Assembly: GCA_902523095.1 (NCBI GenBank)
Contig: CABYYE010000002.1
Span: 1 to 64,000 of the forward strand
DNA from: an uncultured Pelagibacteraceae bacterium
Lineage (GTDB): Bacteria; Pseudomonadota; Alphaproteobacteria; Pelagibacterales; Pelagibacteraceae
DNA: 64,000 bases
Direction of reading: 5' to 3'
Shown: positions 19,173-27,064 of the stretch, piece after piece
Numbering within the stretch: the first letter of the stretch is position 1
Layout of the letters: every line of letters starts with the position of its first letter
Made by a program: the position numbers and the translations under genes
The notes under the pieces: generated by a model
Database searches by the model: none
Seen by the model: only the letters and a program-made list of their open reading frames with translations
Told to the model about the DNA's origin: nothing

Positions 19173-20069
19173 TTAATTGAAAAAAGTTCCTCTGATTCTG
19201 AGCAATTCTCTGCTCAAATTGGTGTTTTCTTTAAACGGCTTTCTTCCATGGAGCCAAAAATAATTATTAGAAAATATGGTAGACCCAACTGGTAATGGAA
19301 ATTCGATTTTATTTTTACTTTCTTCGAGACAATCCGAAAGTCTTTGTAAAAACAAACCTTGATCCATATTTTTTGGTTCTGGAAATTGATCTATATAAGA
19401 GATTATGGGCTTATCGTTCTTATCTTTTTTAAATACAGGATGTTCTACTTTATAATCTATATTTTTACTTTTTGGTGAACCCCAAGTAAAATTTTGTTGC
19501 CCTACTGGATTATTGCTTAATTCATCTAGATGTTCCCAATCATCCAAGTGTAAAATAACACTTTCACCGCCAGAAACTCCTTGTTCTTCCATTTTTGTCA
19601 TGATTAACCAATCTGTTTTTTCTCTAACATAGGTACCATCAGTATGTAGATCTAAATTAGTGTAAGCTTTTCTTAAATAAGAGTCGCTACTGTCTTGGTG
19701 TTTAACGTAAAATCTAGCGTAATATTTCCCTGTCATTGAATCGAAATTTGGATTGCCCACTAAATAAGCTAGACCGGTAGAAAGTTTAACTAAGAAATCT
19801 TTATCAAATTTTTTATTATTTATTTCAGGCTCAATTATAGCTGTGCCAGACTCTCTATCGTTTAATATCTTAACTAAAGATTTGCCAAGTTTGCCTTCAA
19901 AAACCTCATCTAAACTTTTGGCTAGAGTAAATCTCGAAAAAGGTTTGTACTCTAATGAAGTTATAGTGTGTTTTTTAAAAGGAAAAATAAGCTTATCTAA
20001 ATCACTTTCTTTTAACCCTATAACCTTAACTCTTTTTGAGTTTTTATGATCTTTTATTTCTGCACTCAT
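19173..20069 (-). CDS. glaH: Glutarate 2-hydroxylase, CsiD/GlaH type
   Basis: The 298-residue protein matches CsiD/GlaH, a Fe(II)/2-oxoglutarate dioxygenase turning glutarate into L-2-hydroxyglutarate. Iron ligands are H142 and D144 in LDLHTDGTYV and H274 in YFWLHGRKPF; the RELLRIRGTFF end supplies arginines that can bind 2-oxoglutarate. The HLDDWEHLDEL and SYIDQFPEPKNMDQGLFLQRLSD stretches are CsiD-specific. Its ATG overlaps the azlD stop (ATGA). In Escherichia coli csiD is followed by lhgO and gab genes; here no L-2-hydroxyglutarate oxidase is adjacent, and tctCBA follows instead. Confidence 0.92.
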   Translation of the reverse strand: MSAEIKDHKNSKRVKVIGLKESDLDKLIFPFKKHTITSLEYKPFSRFTLAKSLDEVFEGKLGKSLVKILNDRESGTAIIEPEINNKKFDKDFLVKLSTGLAYLVGNPNFDSMTGKYYARFYVKHQDSSDSYLRKAYTNLDLHTDGTYVREKTDWLIMTKMEEQGVSGGESVILHLDDWEHLDELSNNPVGQQNFTWGSPKSKNIDYKVEHPVFKKDKNDKPIISYIDQFPEPKNMDQGLFLQRLSDCLEESKNKIEFPLPVGSTIFSNNYFWLHGRKPFKENTNLSRELLRIRGTFFN

Positions 20070-20392
20070 ATACTGTTTAAAATAGATAAAAGTATAGCAG
20101 AAACTATTGTTGGAACTACTAGATTTTTTTTAGTTACAATAAAAATTATTATGCAAGTTACTAATACCGCTATTCTGATAAAAAGATATGATTCCGCAAG
20201 CACTCCTGCGGGAAATATAATCATTCTTCCTAATAATGCTGCTAAAGTTGAGTAAGCAACACAATTAAACCAATGAAATATTTTAGATTTCACACTTACT
20301 TTTTCTGAAGTTAGAGCTCCCATAAATCGAGAGATAAATGTTGCTAACGAGGTAGCAATAATTGCTAAAACTATTATTTGACTACTTGTCAT
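20066..20392 (-). CDS. azlD: AzlD-family membrane protein
   Basis: I start this gene at the ATG at 20392 (MTSSQIIVLAIIATSLATFISRFMG) because a good GGAGAA site lies just upstream; the track start at 20428 adds 12 residues and lengthens the azlC overlap. The resulting 108-residue protein has three to four hydrophobic segments, typical of AzlD, the small partner of AzlC in branched-chain amino acid export. It overlaps azlC by 11 bp upstream and glaH by 4 bp downstream, so all three are likely translated as a unit. Confidence 0.88.
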   Translation of the reverse strand: MTSSQIIVLAIIATSLATFISRFMGALTSEKVSVKSKIFHWFNCVAYSTLAALLGRMIIFPAGVLAESYLFIRIAVLVTCIIIFIVTKKNLVVPTIVSAILLSILNSI

Positions 20393-21086
20393 TTTTTTCT
20401 CCAAATAAAAAAGCGATTGTTCCACCAATTAAGCCTGCAAATAATAAAGCCCACTCGGTTGAAACTAAATAAATCAAAGGACCTAATATTGTTCCTACAA
20501 CAACCGCAATAGATATACTTAAGTTTTTCATTGCACCAATCATCATACAAAAGAAATATACTGGGTTAACAATTGCTAAACCAATTAGCATATCTTTATT
20601 TAGATAATCAGCTGAAAGATAACCTAACGCTGTCATCAAAATCGCTGTTGACCATGTTCCTATACCTATCCCAATCCAAAAATCTATTCTGTGTTTTTTA
20701 TCTATTTTTTTATAACCATCTTTAGCAATTAACCAAGATGTTACTGCTAAGAAATGACATGATAAATAATATTTCCATTTCGGTTGAGTTTTATGTTCAA
20801 GTAATGGAAATAAAGAAACTGTCATTGGATAAAGTCTAAAGTTTACTAACCACACTGCTATAAATATATTGACTATTGAAGCACCAACCAACAAGGACTC
20901 TGCCATCACTAATTGACCAGGTAATGCATAAGTAAATAAACTTGAGGCAGCACTTTGTTTTAAATTAAAACCAGCATCTTTTAATAAAGCGCCTAATGCA
21001 ACAAAGCATGCTGCTAAAGGAATAGCTGGACTTTTAGAACCTTGTAATGATTTTAAGCCTTTTAGAAATACTTTTGAGTTTATCAT
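20382..21086 (-). CDS. azlC: AzlC-family amino acid exporter subunit
   Basis: The 234-residue membrane protein has the AzlC pattern: IPLAACFVALGALLKDAGFNLKQSAASSLFTYALPGQLVMAESLLVGASI, then LVNFRLYPMTVSL. AzlC with AzlD forms a branched-chain amino acid efflux pump in characterised bacteria. It overlaps the livF-like ATPase by 4 bp. An export pump placed inside an import operon is unusual and may vent an amino acid by-product or act as a second transport step. Confidence 0.9.
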   Translation of the reverse strand: MINSKVFLKGLKSLQGSKSPAIPLAACFVALGALLKDAGFNLKQSAASSLFTYALPGQLVMAESLLVGASIVNIFIAVWLVNFRLYPMTVSLFPLLEHKTQPKWKYYLSCHFLAVTSWLIAKDGYKKIDKKHRIDFWIGIGIGTWSTAILMTALGYLSADYLNKDMLIGLAIVNPVYFFCMMIGAMKNLSISIAVVVGTILGPLIYLVSTEWALLFAGLIGGTIAFLFGEKNDK

Positions 21087-21868
21087 CCTCCAAGGAATAA
21101 TCTTCCTACGTCTGGATTTTTAAGAAGATCGTCCCCTTTGCCAGCAATTGCTGTTTGTCCTGATACCAAAACATATCCAATATCAGCAAACTCCAAACCT
21201 TTTTTTGCGTTCTGCTCTACAAGTATAATTGTTTTCTTCTCAGTTTTTTGAAGATCATCCAAAATTTCAAAAACCATATTTATGTATTTAGGTTCCAAAC
21301 CGATTGACGGCTCGTCTACCAATAATACTGAAGGTTTCATAACTAAAGCTCTAGAGATTTCTAACAATCTTCTCTCGCCCCCTGATAAAACTTTTGCAGG
21401 TTGATTTCTTCTATTTCTTAATCTTTCATATTTTTGAAAAATTCTTTCAGCTTCCTCATAAGCTTCATCCTGTTTATCTTTGATATAGCCACCCATTAAA
21501 AGGTTTTCCTCAACAGTCATATCGGGAAATACTGAATTATCTTGTAAGATGTAAGCAATACCAACTTTACTTAATTTTTGTGCAGGTGTTAATTTTGTAA
21601 TTTCATCACCTTCTAATTCAATTTTTCCATCAAAAATATTTGTAAAGCCATAAATAGAATGAAGTATTGTAGATTTCCCTGCTCCATTCGGTCCTATTAA
21701 ACATAACGATTGAGCTTTACCTACGGTCAAATCAAAGTTGTGAAGAATTTCCATTTTACCGTACCCAGCCTTTAAACCTCTGATGGTCAAGTGAACATCA
21801 TTAGGAGATAGTTTGTTAAGGTCTTCTAAACCAGGTGCTTTACCTAAAACATCATATTGATTTGCCAT
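21083..21868 (-). CDS. livF: ABC transporter ATPase, LivF type
   Basis: The 261-residue cytoplasmic ATPase has Walker A GPNGAGKST, signature LSGGERRLLEISRAL, Walker B VLLVDEPSIGLEP and the switch His region ILVEQNAKKGLEFADIGYVL. The LivF type powers branched-chain amino acid or amide import with LivG. A stretch of about 28 residues before the usual start (MANQYDVLGKAPGLEDL) is an unusual N-terminal extension. It overlaps livG by one base and azlC by 4 bp. The substrate is set by the LivK-type protein encoded at 25744. Confidence 0.95.
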   Translation of the reverse strand: MANQYDVLGKAPGLEDLNKLSPNDVHLTIRGLKAGYGKMEILHNFDLTVGKAQSLCLIGPNGAGKSTILHSIYGFTNIFDGKIELEGDEITKLTPAQKLSKVGIAYILQDNSVFPDMTVEENLLMGGYIKDKQDEAYEEAERIFQKYERLRNRRNQPAKVLSGGERRLLEISRALVMKPSVLLVDEPSIGLEPKYINMVFEILDDLQKTEKKTIILVEQNAKKGLEFADIGYVLVSGQTAIAGKGDDLLKNPDVGRLFLGG

Positions 21869-22602
21869 TATTGAGCTCCTAAATAAGCATCGACAACTCG
21901 CTTGTCATTTTTAATTTGATCAGGTGAACCCTCTGCTAACATTTTTCCATGCGCTAAACAGAAAATTTTTTGTGCCAAACTCATAATCACTTTCATATTG
22001 TGTTCTATAACTAATAAAGTTATTCCATAATCTTTATTTATTTTAATCAATCTATCAATTATTCCATTTATTAATGTTGGATTAATTCCAGCTGTGGGCT
22101 CATCTAGTAAAAGCATTTTGGGTTCATTCATTAAAGCCATTGCTAATTCTAATAACTTTTGCTGACCAAATGACAAATCCCCTGCTCGTAAGTTTCTTTT
22201 TTGATAAAGACCTACAAAATTTAAAAGGTTTTCTGCTTTTTCAGTTAGCTCAGTTGGCACTTTTGCAAAAATAAATCCTGAATCACTTGCTTTATGACTT
22301 ATTAGCATATTCTCTACACAATTAAGCTTTGAATAAATTCTTGTTTGTTGGAAAGTTCTTAACAAACCAAGTTTAGCTACTGCTGGAACAGGCATTTCTG
22401 ATACCTCAGTATTATTGAAAACTATAGATCCTTTATCTATTGGATGAGTTCCTACAATAGAATTAAATAAAGTAGTTTTACCTGAACCATTAGGTCCAAT
22501 TAAACCTACAATTGATCCTTGCTCTACCGAAACAGAAATATCTACATTGGCTTGCACACCACCAAAAGATTTACTTACGCTTTTAACTTCTAAAATACTC
22601 AT
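21868..22602 (-). CDS. livG: ABC transporter ATPase, LivG type
   Basis: The 244-residue ATPase has Walker A GPNGSGKTT, the LivG-like signature LSFGQQKLLELAMAL, Walker B MLLLDEPTAGINP and VIEHNMKVIMSLAQKIFCLAHGKMLAEG at the C-terminus, all typical of LivG/UrtD-type ATPases. It pairs with LivF to drive the LivHM permeases. It overlaps livM by 4 bp and livF by 1 bp. Confidence 0.95.
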   Translation of the reverse strand: MSILEVKSVSKSFGGVQANVDISVSVEQGSIVGLIGPNGSGKTTLFNSIVGTHPIDKGSIVFNNTEVSEMPVPAVAKLGLLRTFQQTRIYSKLNCVENMLISHKASDSGFIFAKVPTELTEKAENLLNFVGLYQKRNLRAGDLSFGQQKLLELAMALMNEPKMLLLDEPTAGINPTLINGIIDRLIKINKDYGITLLVIEHNMKVIMSLAQKIFCLAHGKMLAEGSPDQIKNDKRVVDAYLGAQ

Positions 22603-23657
22603 TTTAATTCCACTTGTGCTTTACGGTCTTTTTCATCAATAGTTTCTCCAAATCTATCAGGGTATTTTTCTCTTAACCAACCCATTAACCCTTCTGGGAA
22701 ATAAACTACGATCACAACAATTAGAACTCCCAGCGCAACATATTGCCAACCCAATATAAAAGTCCAAAGACCTTCTTTAAAGAAATGGAATAAAGTTGCT
22801 CCAATTATTGGTCCCCATAAAGTTCCTTTACCACCAAGTATTGCCATAAGAACCATAAATACTCCCATCTCTCTTCCATCAAATGCAACATCCGTTGAGT
22901 CTATATATCCAATTAATCCACCCATAATTCCGCCAGCAAGACCACAAAAAAATGCAGAGCACATCCAACCTACAATTTTATATTTCATTGTCTGAATACC
23001 CATTGCCTCTGCTTTATCTTCATTATCTCTTATCGCATTAAGTATTAATCTAAATCTAGAGCCGTAAATATATTTAACAAAAACAAATGCTACAACTAAT
23101 ACAAAAAAACTTAAGAAGTAAAAAAATTGTCCTCTTGCTTCAGGATCAACTATTTCCGCAGGAAAAGGTGGTGTAGTAAAGCCTTGACCTGCTCCAATAA
23201 TTTCTATTCCTCCGGCGATTTCACCTGCTGCAATTCCAAGGCCTAAAGTACAAATAGCAAAGTAATGACCTCTTAAACCTAGAATAGCATAGCCTATTGC
23301 GCCAGCAACAATGGTAGGAATAATAGCTGCAACCAATAACCCGACACCTATTCCTTGAAAATATTGTGCTGTAGTATGAACAAACGTTTTTTCACCACCA
23401 CTTTCTGTCCACTCTGCTAATGGAAAAAACATACCAACTTGAACTGAGGCTGTTAGATACATTCCAAGACCATAGAAAAGAATATTTCCAAAAGAGTTGT
23501 AGCCCATTTCTCCGCCTTGTAAATTCCAAGTCATCGCTAGAACGATCAAGACACAAAGATATGTAAGTTGAACTTTAAAAGCAGAAAACAAAAAAGGCGC
23601 AGCTAAACCTAAGATTATTAGGCCTGAATATAAGATAAGATCTTTTTGTTTCATCAT
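22599..23657 (-). CDS. livM: ABC transporter permease, LivM type
   Basis: The 352-residue inner-membrane permease has about ten hydrophobic segments and LivM landmarks: LAMTWNLQGGEMGYNSFGNILFYGLGMYLTASV near the N-terminus, RFRLILNAIRDNEDKAEAMGIQTMKYKIVGWMCSAFFCGLAGG in the ATPase-contact region and MAILGGKGTLWGPIIGATLFHFFKE near the end. It would pair with LivH. It is separated from livH by a hydrolase gene that overlaps both by 4 bp, an uncommon arrangement. Confidence 0.94.
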   Translation of the reverse strand: MMKQKDLILYSGLIILGLAAPFLFSAFKVQLTYLCVLIVLAMTWNLQGGEMGYNSFGNILFYGLGMYLTASVQVGMFFPLAEWTESGGEKTFVHTTAQYFQGIGVGLLVAAIIPTIVAGAIGYAILGLRGHYFAICTLGLGIAAGEIAGGIEIIGAGQGFTTPPFPAEIVDPEARGQFFYFLSFFVLVVAFVFVKYIYGSRFRLILNAIRDNEDKAEAMGIQTMKYKIVGWMCSAFFCGLAGGIMGGLIGYIDSTDVAFDGREMGVFMVLMAILGGKGTLWGPIIGATLFHFFKEGLWTFILGWQYVALGVLIVVIVVYFPEGLMGWLREKYPDRFGETIDEKDRKAQVELK

Positions 23658-24784
23658 AATAAGTTCTCCTTAAAAAAATTGATGAATTGGGGCATATAAA
23701 CTTCTGCGTTATCCCCTCCAATGGTGACGCCTTTTGAGATGCATTTTTCTTTCTTCATAATTTTGAAACCAGTTTTCCATGCTTTTCTTGGATCTTTCTG
23801 CGCAGTTTCATAAAATGCCTCTACGGACGGGTAAACTTTGTGTTTGTTTACCATCCATTCCACCCAAGTAGGATTGGTAAATCTACCTTCGTTATCAACA
23901 TAGAAATCAGGACAATCATGAAGAGTCATTGCCATTTTTTCTCTCCAAGGTTTTTTACCGGCAGCCCAGGCATGATACCAACCTTCCTTAATATCTACTT
24001 TTACTTTACCAGGCGGTGCTTTAATTCTCTCAGCATGTTCTTTACAAAACTTGGCTAAAGTATAATCATCCGCGCCACCGTGCACTACTAATAAAGTAGT
24101 ATTAGATGTTAATTCTGGTTTTGCAAAAAAACCGGCCATTCTACATTCTGCTGCTTCTGGAAGAATTGCGTCAAAACCTTTGGAGCCTCCAAGAAACTTA
24201 GATGTAAGTTTAACGTCTGCTAAGAAAAAAGAATTGGTTCCACCTCTTGAATGTCCAGTTGTTCCAAATTTCCCATTAGATCTTGGGTGAGACTGCAAAA
24301 CTTTAAACGCCATGAGTGCATCGATTGCTCCATTTATTAAAGGAACTTTAGACTGATCTCTCCATGTAGATCTAGCGCCTCTAGGACAAAAATTATCAAT
24401 ATACATTACACCAATGCCCTCTTTTAGAAGATTTTGTGCTGCATGATATACAAAGTCATCCCAAACATAATCTCCAGGTCCTCCACTGCTATGAGTATAA
24501 ATTACTATAGGAACTTTACCTGTTCCTTCTGGCAATCGAAGATATCCTGTTATTTCAATAGGATTATTCTTATGACCATCTATCAAAACAGTTCTCTGAT
24601 CAAAACCAGTATAGGAATTGAATTTAATTATTTCACCTCCTCCATAACCTTTTAATTTGGAGATACCTTTGAGCATCGATAATTTTTTTCTGCAATTATC
24701 TTTTGAATTAAATTGAGGTGGTGAATGAGCTAGTAAACTGGTTGAAAATAAAATAGTAAACAAAATAATAACAAATTTCTTCAT
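23654..24784 (-). CDS. Secreted alpha/beta hydrolase (dienelactone hydrolase-like) within the ABC operon
   Basis: The 376-residue protein begins with a Sec signal peptide (MKKFVIILFTILFSTSLLAHS), so it should act in the periplasm. The alpha/beta-hydrolase triad can be placed as Ser in GTTGHSRGGTN, Asp in HGGADDYT and His in EGWYHAWAAG. The segment IVIYTHSSGGPGDYVWDDF can form the oxyanion loop. Several cysteines (NFCPRGA, AAECRMA, KFCKEHA) could form periplasmic disulfides. Relatives cleave esters, lactones or dienelactones. The gene overlaps both livH and livM by 4 bp (ATGA), so it is likely made with the permeases and may release the ligand that the transporter takes in. The substrate is unknown. 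Confidence 0.85.
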   Translation of the reverse strand: MKKFVIILFTILFSTSLLAHSPPQFNSKDNCRKKLSMLKGISKLKGYGGGEIIKFNSYTGFDQRTVLIDGHKNNPIEITGYLRLPEGTGKVPIVIYTHSSGGPGDYVWDDFVYHAAQNLLKEGIGVMYIDNFCPRGARSTWRDQSKVPLINGAIDALMAFKVLQSHPRSNGKFGTTGHSRGGTNSFFLADVKLTSKFLGGSKGFDAILPEAAECRMAGFFAKPELTSNTTLLVVHGGADDYTLAKFCKEHAERIKAPPGKVKVDIKEGWYHAWAAGKKPWREKMAMTLHDCPDFYVDNEGRFTNPTWVEWMVNKHKVYPSVEAFYETAQKDPRKAWKTGFKIMKKEKCISKGVTIGGDNAEVYMPQFINFFKENLL

Positions 24785-25674
24785 TTTAAATATTCCCTTT
24801 TTTTGGATAGTTTAAATCTTCTGTAAACTAATATAAAAACAAGCAGCATAAATACTGCCCCAATTCTAAATTCTGTACCTAAAATATAATCTGCAAACTC
24901 CTCAAAAAGTCCTAGTCCCATACCTGAAATTGCTACCGCTGGTAAATTACCAAGGCCTGCAACAATTACTATCATGAAAGATCTAACTGTATAAGGAAGT
25001 CCCACATAAGGATGAAGGGTAAGAGTTATTGAAATTAATGCTCCAGCAATTCCACATAAAGCTGCATTGATACCAAAAGTCGCTGCATAAACTTTTTCAG
25101 TATCTACACCTAAAATTTTTGCAGCTCTCGCATTTTGTGCTGTAGCTCTTATAGCTCGTCCGAGCCTAGATCTTTTCATGTAAATAACTAAACCAATTGC
25201 ATATAAAACACTTATAAAAGCAGCGAATATTTTTGAATTTGGTAGAGTTACTGAATTATCGAACAACATTGTTGTTCCATACTCCGACTGAGCCACAACT
25301 ACATCTGCTCCGAAAACAAAATTCATTAATTGTTGAAATACAATTGCAATTCCGAAAGTTGCTAAAATTGAAATAAAAAGATCTCGGTCTACGACTTTAT
25401 TTATAACAAGTTTATATAAAGCCCAACCTACAAAATACATTATAATTGGAGAAACAATTACACCCCAAGCTGGATGAATTCCAGCAAGATACATAGTGTA
25501 TGCAATATAACCTCCAAGAATTACTAGATCTCCTTGAGCAATATTAATTATATTCATTACTCCCCATTGAAGTGCCATGCCATAAGCTATTAAAGCAAAT
25601 AAAATTCCAAGAAGAATTCCATCCAAAGATGCTTGGACCATTAAGATTGGAGCTTTAAAAATTAGAAAGTCCAT
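24781..25674 (-). CDS. livH: ABC transporter permease, LivH type
   Basis: The 297-residue permease has about eight hydrophobic segments with LivH landmarks: GILFALIAYGMALQWGVMNIINIAQGDLVILGGYIAY near the start, RLGRAIRATAQNARAAKILGVDTEKVYAATFGINAALCGIAGALIS in the ATPase-contact loop and SFMIVIVAGLGNLPAVAISGMGLGLFEEF later. It forms the import channel with LivM. It is preceded by an intrinsic-terminator hairpin lying after the binding-protein gene, so its expression is likely lower than that of livK. Confidence 0.94.
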   Translation of the reverse strand: MDFLIFKAPILMVQASLDGILLGILFALIAYGMALQWGVMNIINIAQGDLVILGGYIAYTMYLAGIHPAWGVIVSPIIMYFVGWALYKLVINKVVDRDLFISILATFGIAIVFQQLMNFVFGADVVVAQSEYGTTMLFDNSVTLPNSKIFAAFISVLYAIGLVIYMKRSRLGRAIRATAQNARAAKILGVDTEKVYAATFGINAALCGIAGALISITLTLHPYVGLPYTVRSFMIVIVAGLGNLPAVAISGMGLGLFEEFADYILGTEFRIGAVFMLLVFILVYRRFKLSKKREYLK

Positions 25675-25695
25675 AAAATTAAAAAATTTATAAAA

Positions 25696-25728
25696 GAAAA
25701 GCCCCTAGAAAACTAGGGGCTTTTTCAA
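25696..25728 (-). terminator. Hairpin between binding-protein and permease genes, likely operon attenuator
   Basis: GCCCCTAG (25701-25708), four A and CTAGGGGC (25713-25720) form a perfect 8-bp GC-rich stem with a tetraloop. On the minus strand it is followed by TTTTCTTTTAT. It sits in the 69-bp gap after the livK stop and before livH, where partial termination would leave more livK message than permease message. A T run also follows on the plus strand, but no plus-strand gene enters here. Confidence 0.85.
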
Positions 25729-25743
25729 ATTATTTATAAGTTA

Positions 25744-26985
25744 TTAACTTCTTTCTGACCACTTAGGTATTGGGTGGTAGAACTTGTCTGAAGCCCATTT
25801 AGTAGGAGCAACAACTTTATTCTCACACGTATCACCTTTACATCTTACTTGGAACAAGATCATTGGTTTAGCAACGTTTTGGCCACCTGGACCAAATTTT
25901 ATGTTTCCATAGAAAGTTTGCATGTCAGTAGTTTTCAAAGCATCTCTTACTTTATCTCTGTCAAAAGAATTTGCTCTTTCGAACGCATCTTTAAACACTA
26001 GCAAAGCAGCAGATGACTCAGCTGATTGGTACGGCGGTGCATAACCAAACTCTTTTTTAAAGTCTTTGTCATACTTTTTTCCACCACCAAAAAACTTATC
26101 TTTGTAACTTAAGTTTTTATGCCACTGTGAAGCACATAATGCGTACTCTGAATTCTTTCCATGTTGTTTAGAAAGTTTTGCAGCATCACAATGTGTCATC
26201 GCTAACATTGGAACATCAACTTTCATTTCAGAAATTTGTCTGATTGCAGTTAATGCACCTTTTGTGTGGCCAGATACAACAAGTACATCAGGCTTAGTTG
26301 CTTTAACTTTAGCTAATGTAGCAGCCATATCATTTAACTCTTTTGGCAATTTGTCATCAATAATGATTTCTGATCCAGTTCTTTTTGCTGCATCTAAAAT
26401 ACCAAGTCTCACGTCTTGTGAGAATGCGTCTTGTTCAAATGCTTGTGCAATTCTAACTGGTTTCCCACCATTTTTTTCAACAGCAAGATCGATTGCTACT
26501 TCAAGGTATTGGTTAGCTGGTGATAACACCGCAAACAAATATTTGTATCCTTTTGTAAATAAAGATCTTGATGCACCGTTTGCTTCAACCATAGGAATTT
26601 TATATTTCTCGGTTACTGGTGCAATGGCTTTCGTTAAACCTGAACTGTATGGTCCAAGCATATAATGAACGCCGTCTTGTTTGATTAGTCTTTCAGCTAA
26701 CTGAGCAGCTCTTTTAGGATTTGACTCATCATCGTAATAAATGATTTCAAATTTATAAGATTTTCCACCAACTTTTACACCACCCATTTTATTGATTCTA
26801 TCAACGGCCATATTGTAACCATTTTGAGTATGTACTCCATTAGAAGAATATTTTCCTGTAAGAGATATCGCAGAACCTAAAACAATATATTCACCTTCAA
26901 CTTTTGCAAAAGAAGAAGAGATAGATGCTATTGTCAAAGTTATAGCTGAAATAAAAATAGTAAATAGTTTTACTAGTTTATTCAT
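25744..26985 (-). CDS. livK: ABC transporter substrate-binding protein, LivK type
   Basis: The 413-residue protein has a Sec signal peptide (about residues 1-27, ending SSSFA) and the type I periplasmic binding fold: YIVLGSAISLTGKYSSNGVHTQNGYNMAVDRINKMGGVKVGGK, YYDDESNPKRAAQLAERLIKQDGVHYMLGPYSSG and VEANGASRSLFTKGYKYLF. This resembles LivK-like amino acid or amide receptors. CKGDTC near the end could form a small disulfide loop. AAAGGGGAA precedes the ATG. It is the first gene of the directon and is followed by an attenuator hairpin. The true ligand cannot be read; Leu/Ile/Val is only the default guess. Confidence 0.93.
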   Translation of the reverse strand: MNKLVKLFTIFISAITLTIASISSSFAKVEGEYIVLGSAISLTGKYSSNGVHTQNGYNMAVDRINKMGGVKVGGKSYKFEIIYYDDESNPKRAAQLAERLIKQDGVHYMLGPYSSGLTKAIAPVTEKYKIPMVEANGASRSLFTKGYKYLFAVLSPANQYLEVAIDLAVEKNGGKPVRIAQAFEQDAFSQDVRLGILDAAKRTGSEIIIDDKLPKELNDMAATLAKVKATKPDVLVVSGHTKGALTAIRQISEMKVDVPMLAMTHCDAAKLSKQHGKNSEYALCASQWHKNLSYKDKFFGGGKKYDKDFKKEFGYAPPYQSAESSAALLVFKDAFERANSFDRDKVRDALKTTDMQTFYGNIKFGPGGQNVAKPMILFQVRCKGDTCENKVVAPTKWASDKFYHPIPKWSERS

Positions 26986-27064
26986 TAGTTCCCCTTTGTT
27001 TATTAATTAATTAATTTCAAATATTTAAACAAGAAATGTCGACGAAGACAACCTTAAGAGTTAA

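Noticed and set aside
26264-26665. Plus-strand ORF of 133 aa opposite livK
   Set aside because: Antisense to a strongly supported binding-protein gene, with no recognisable domain.
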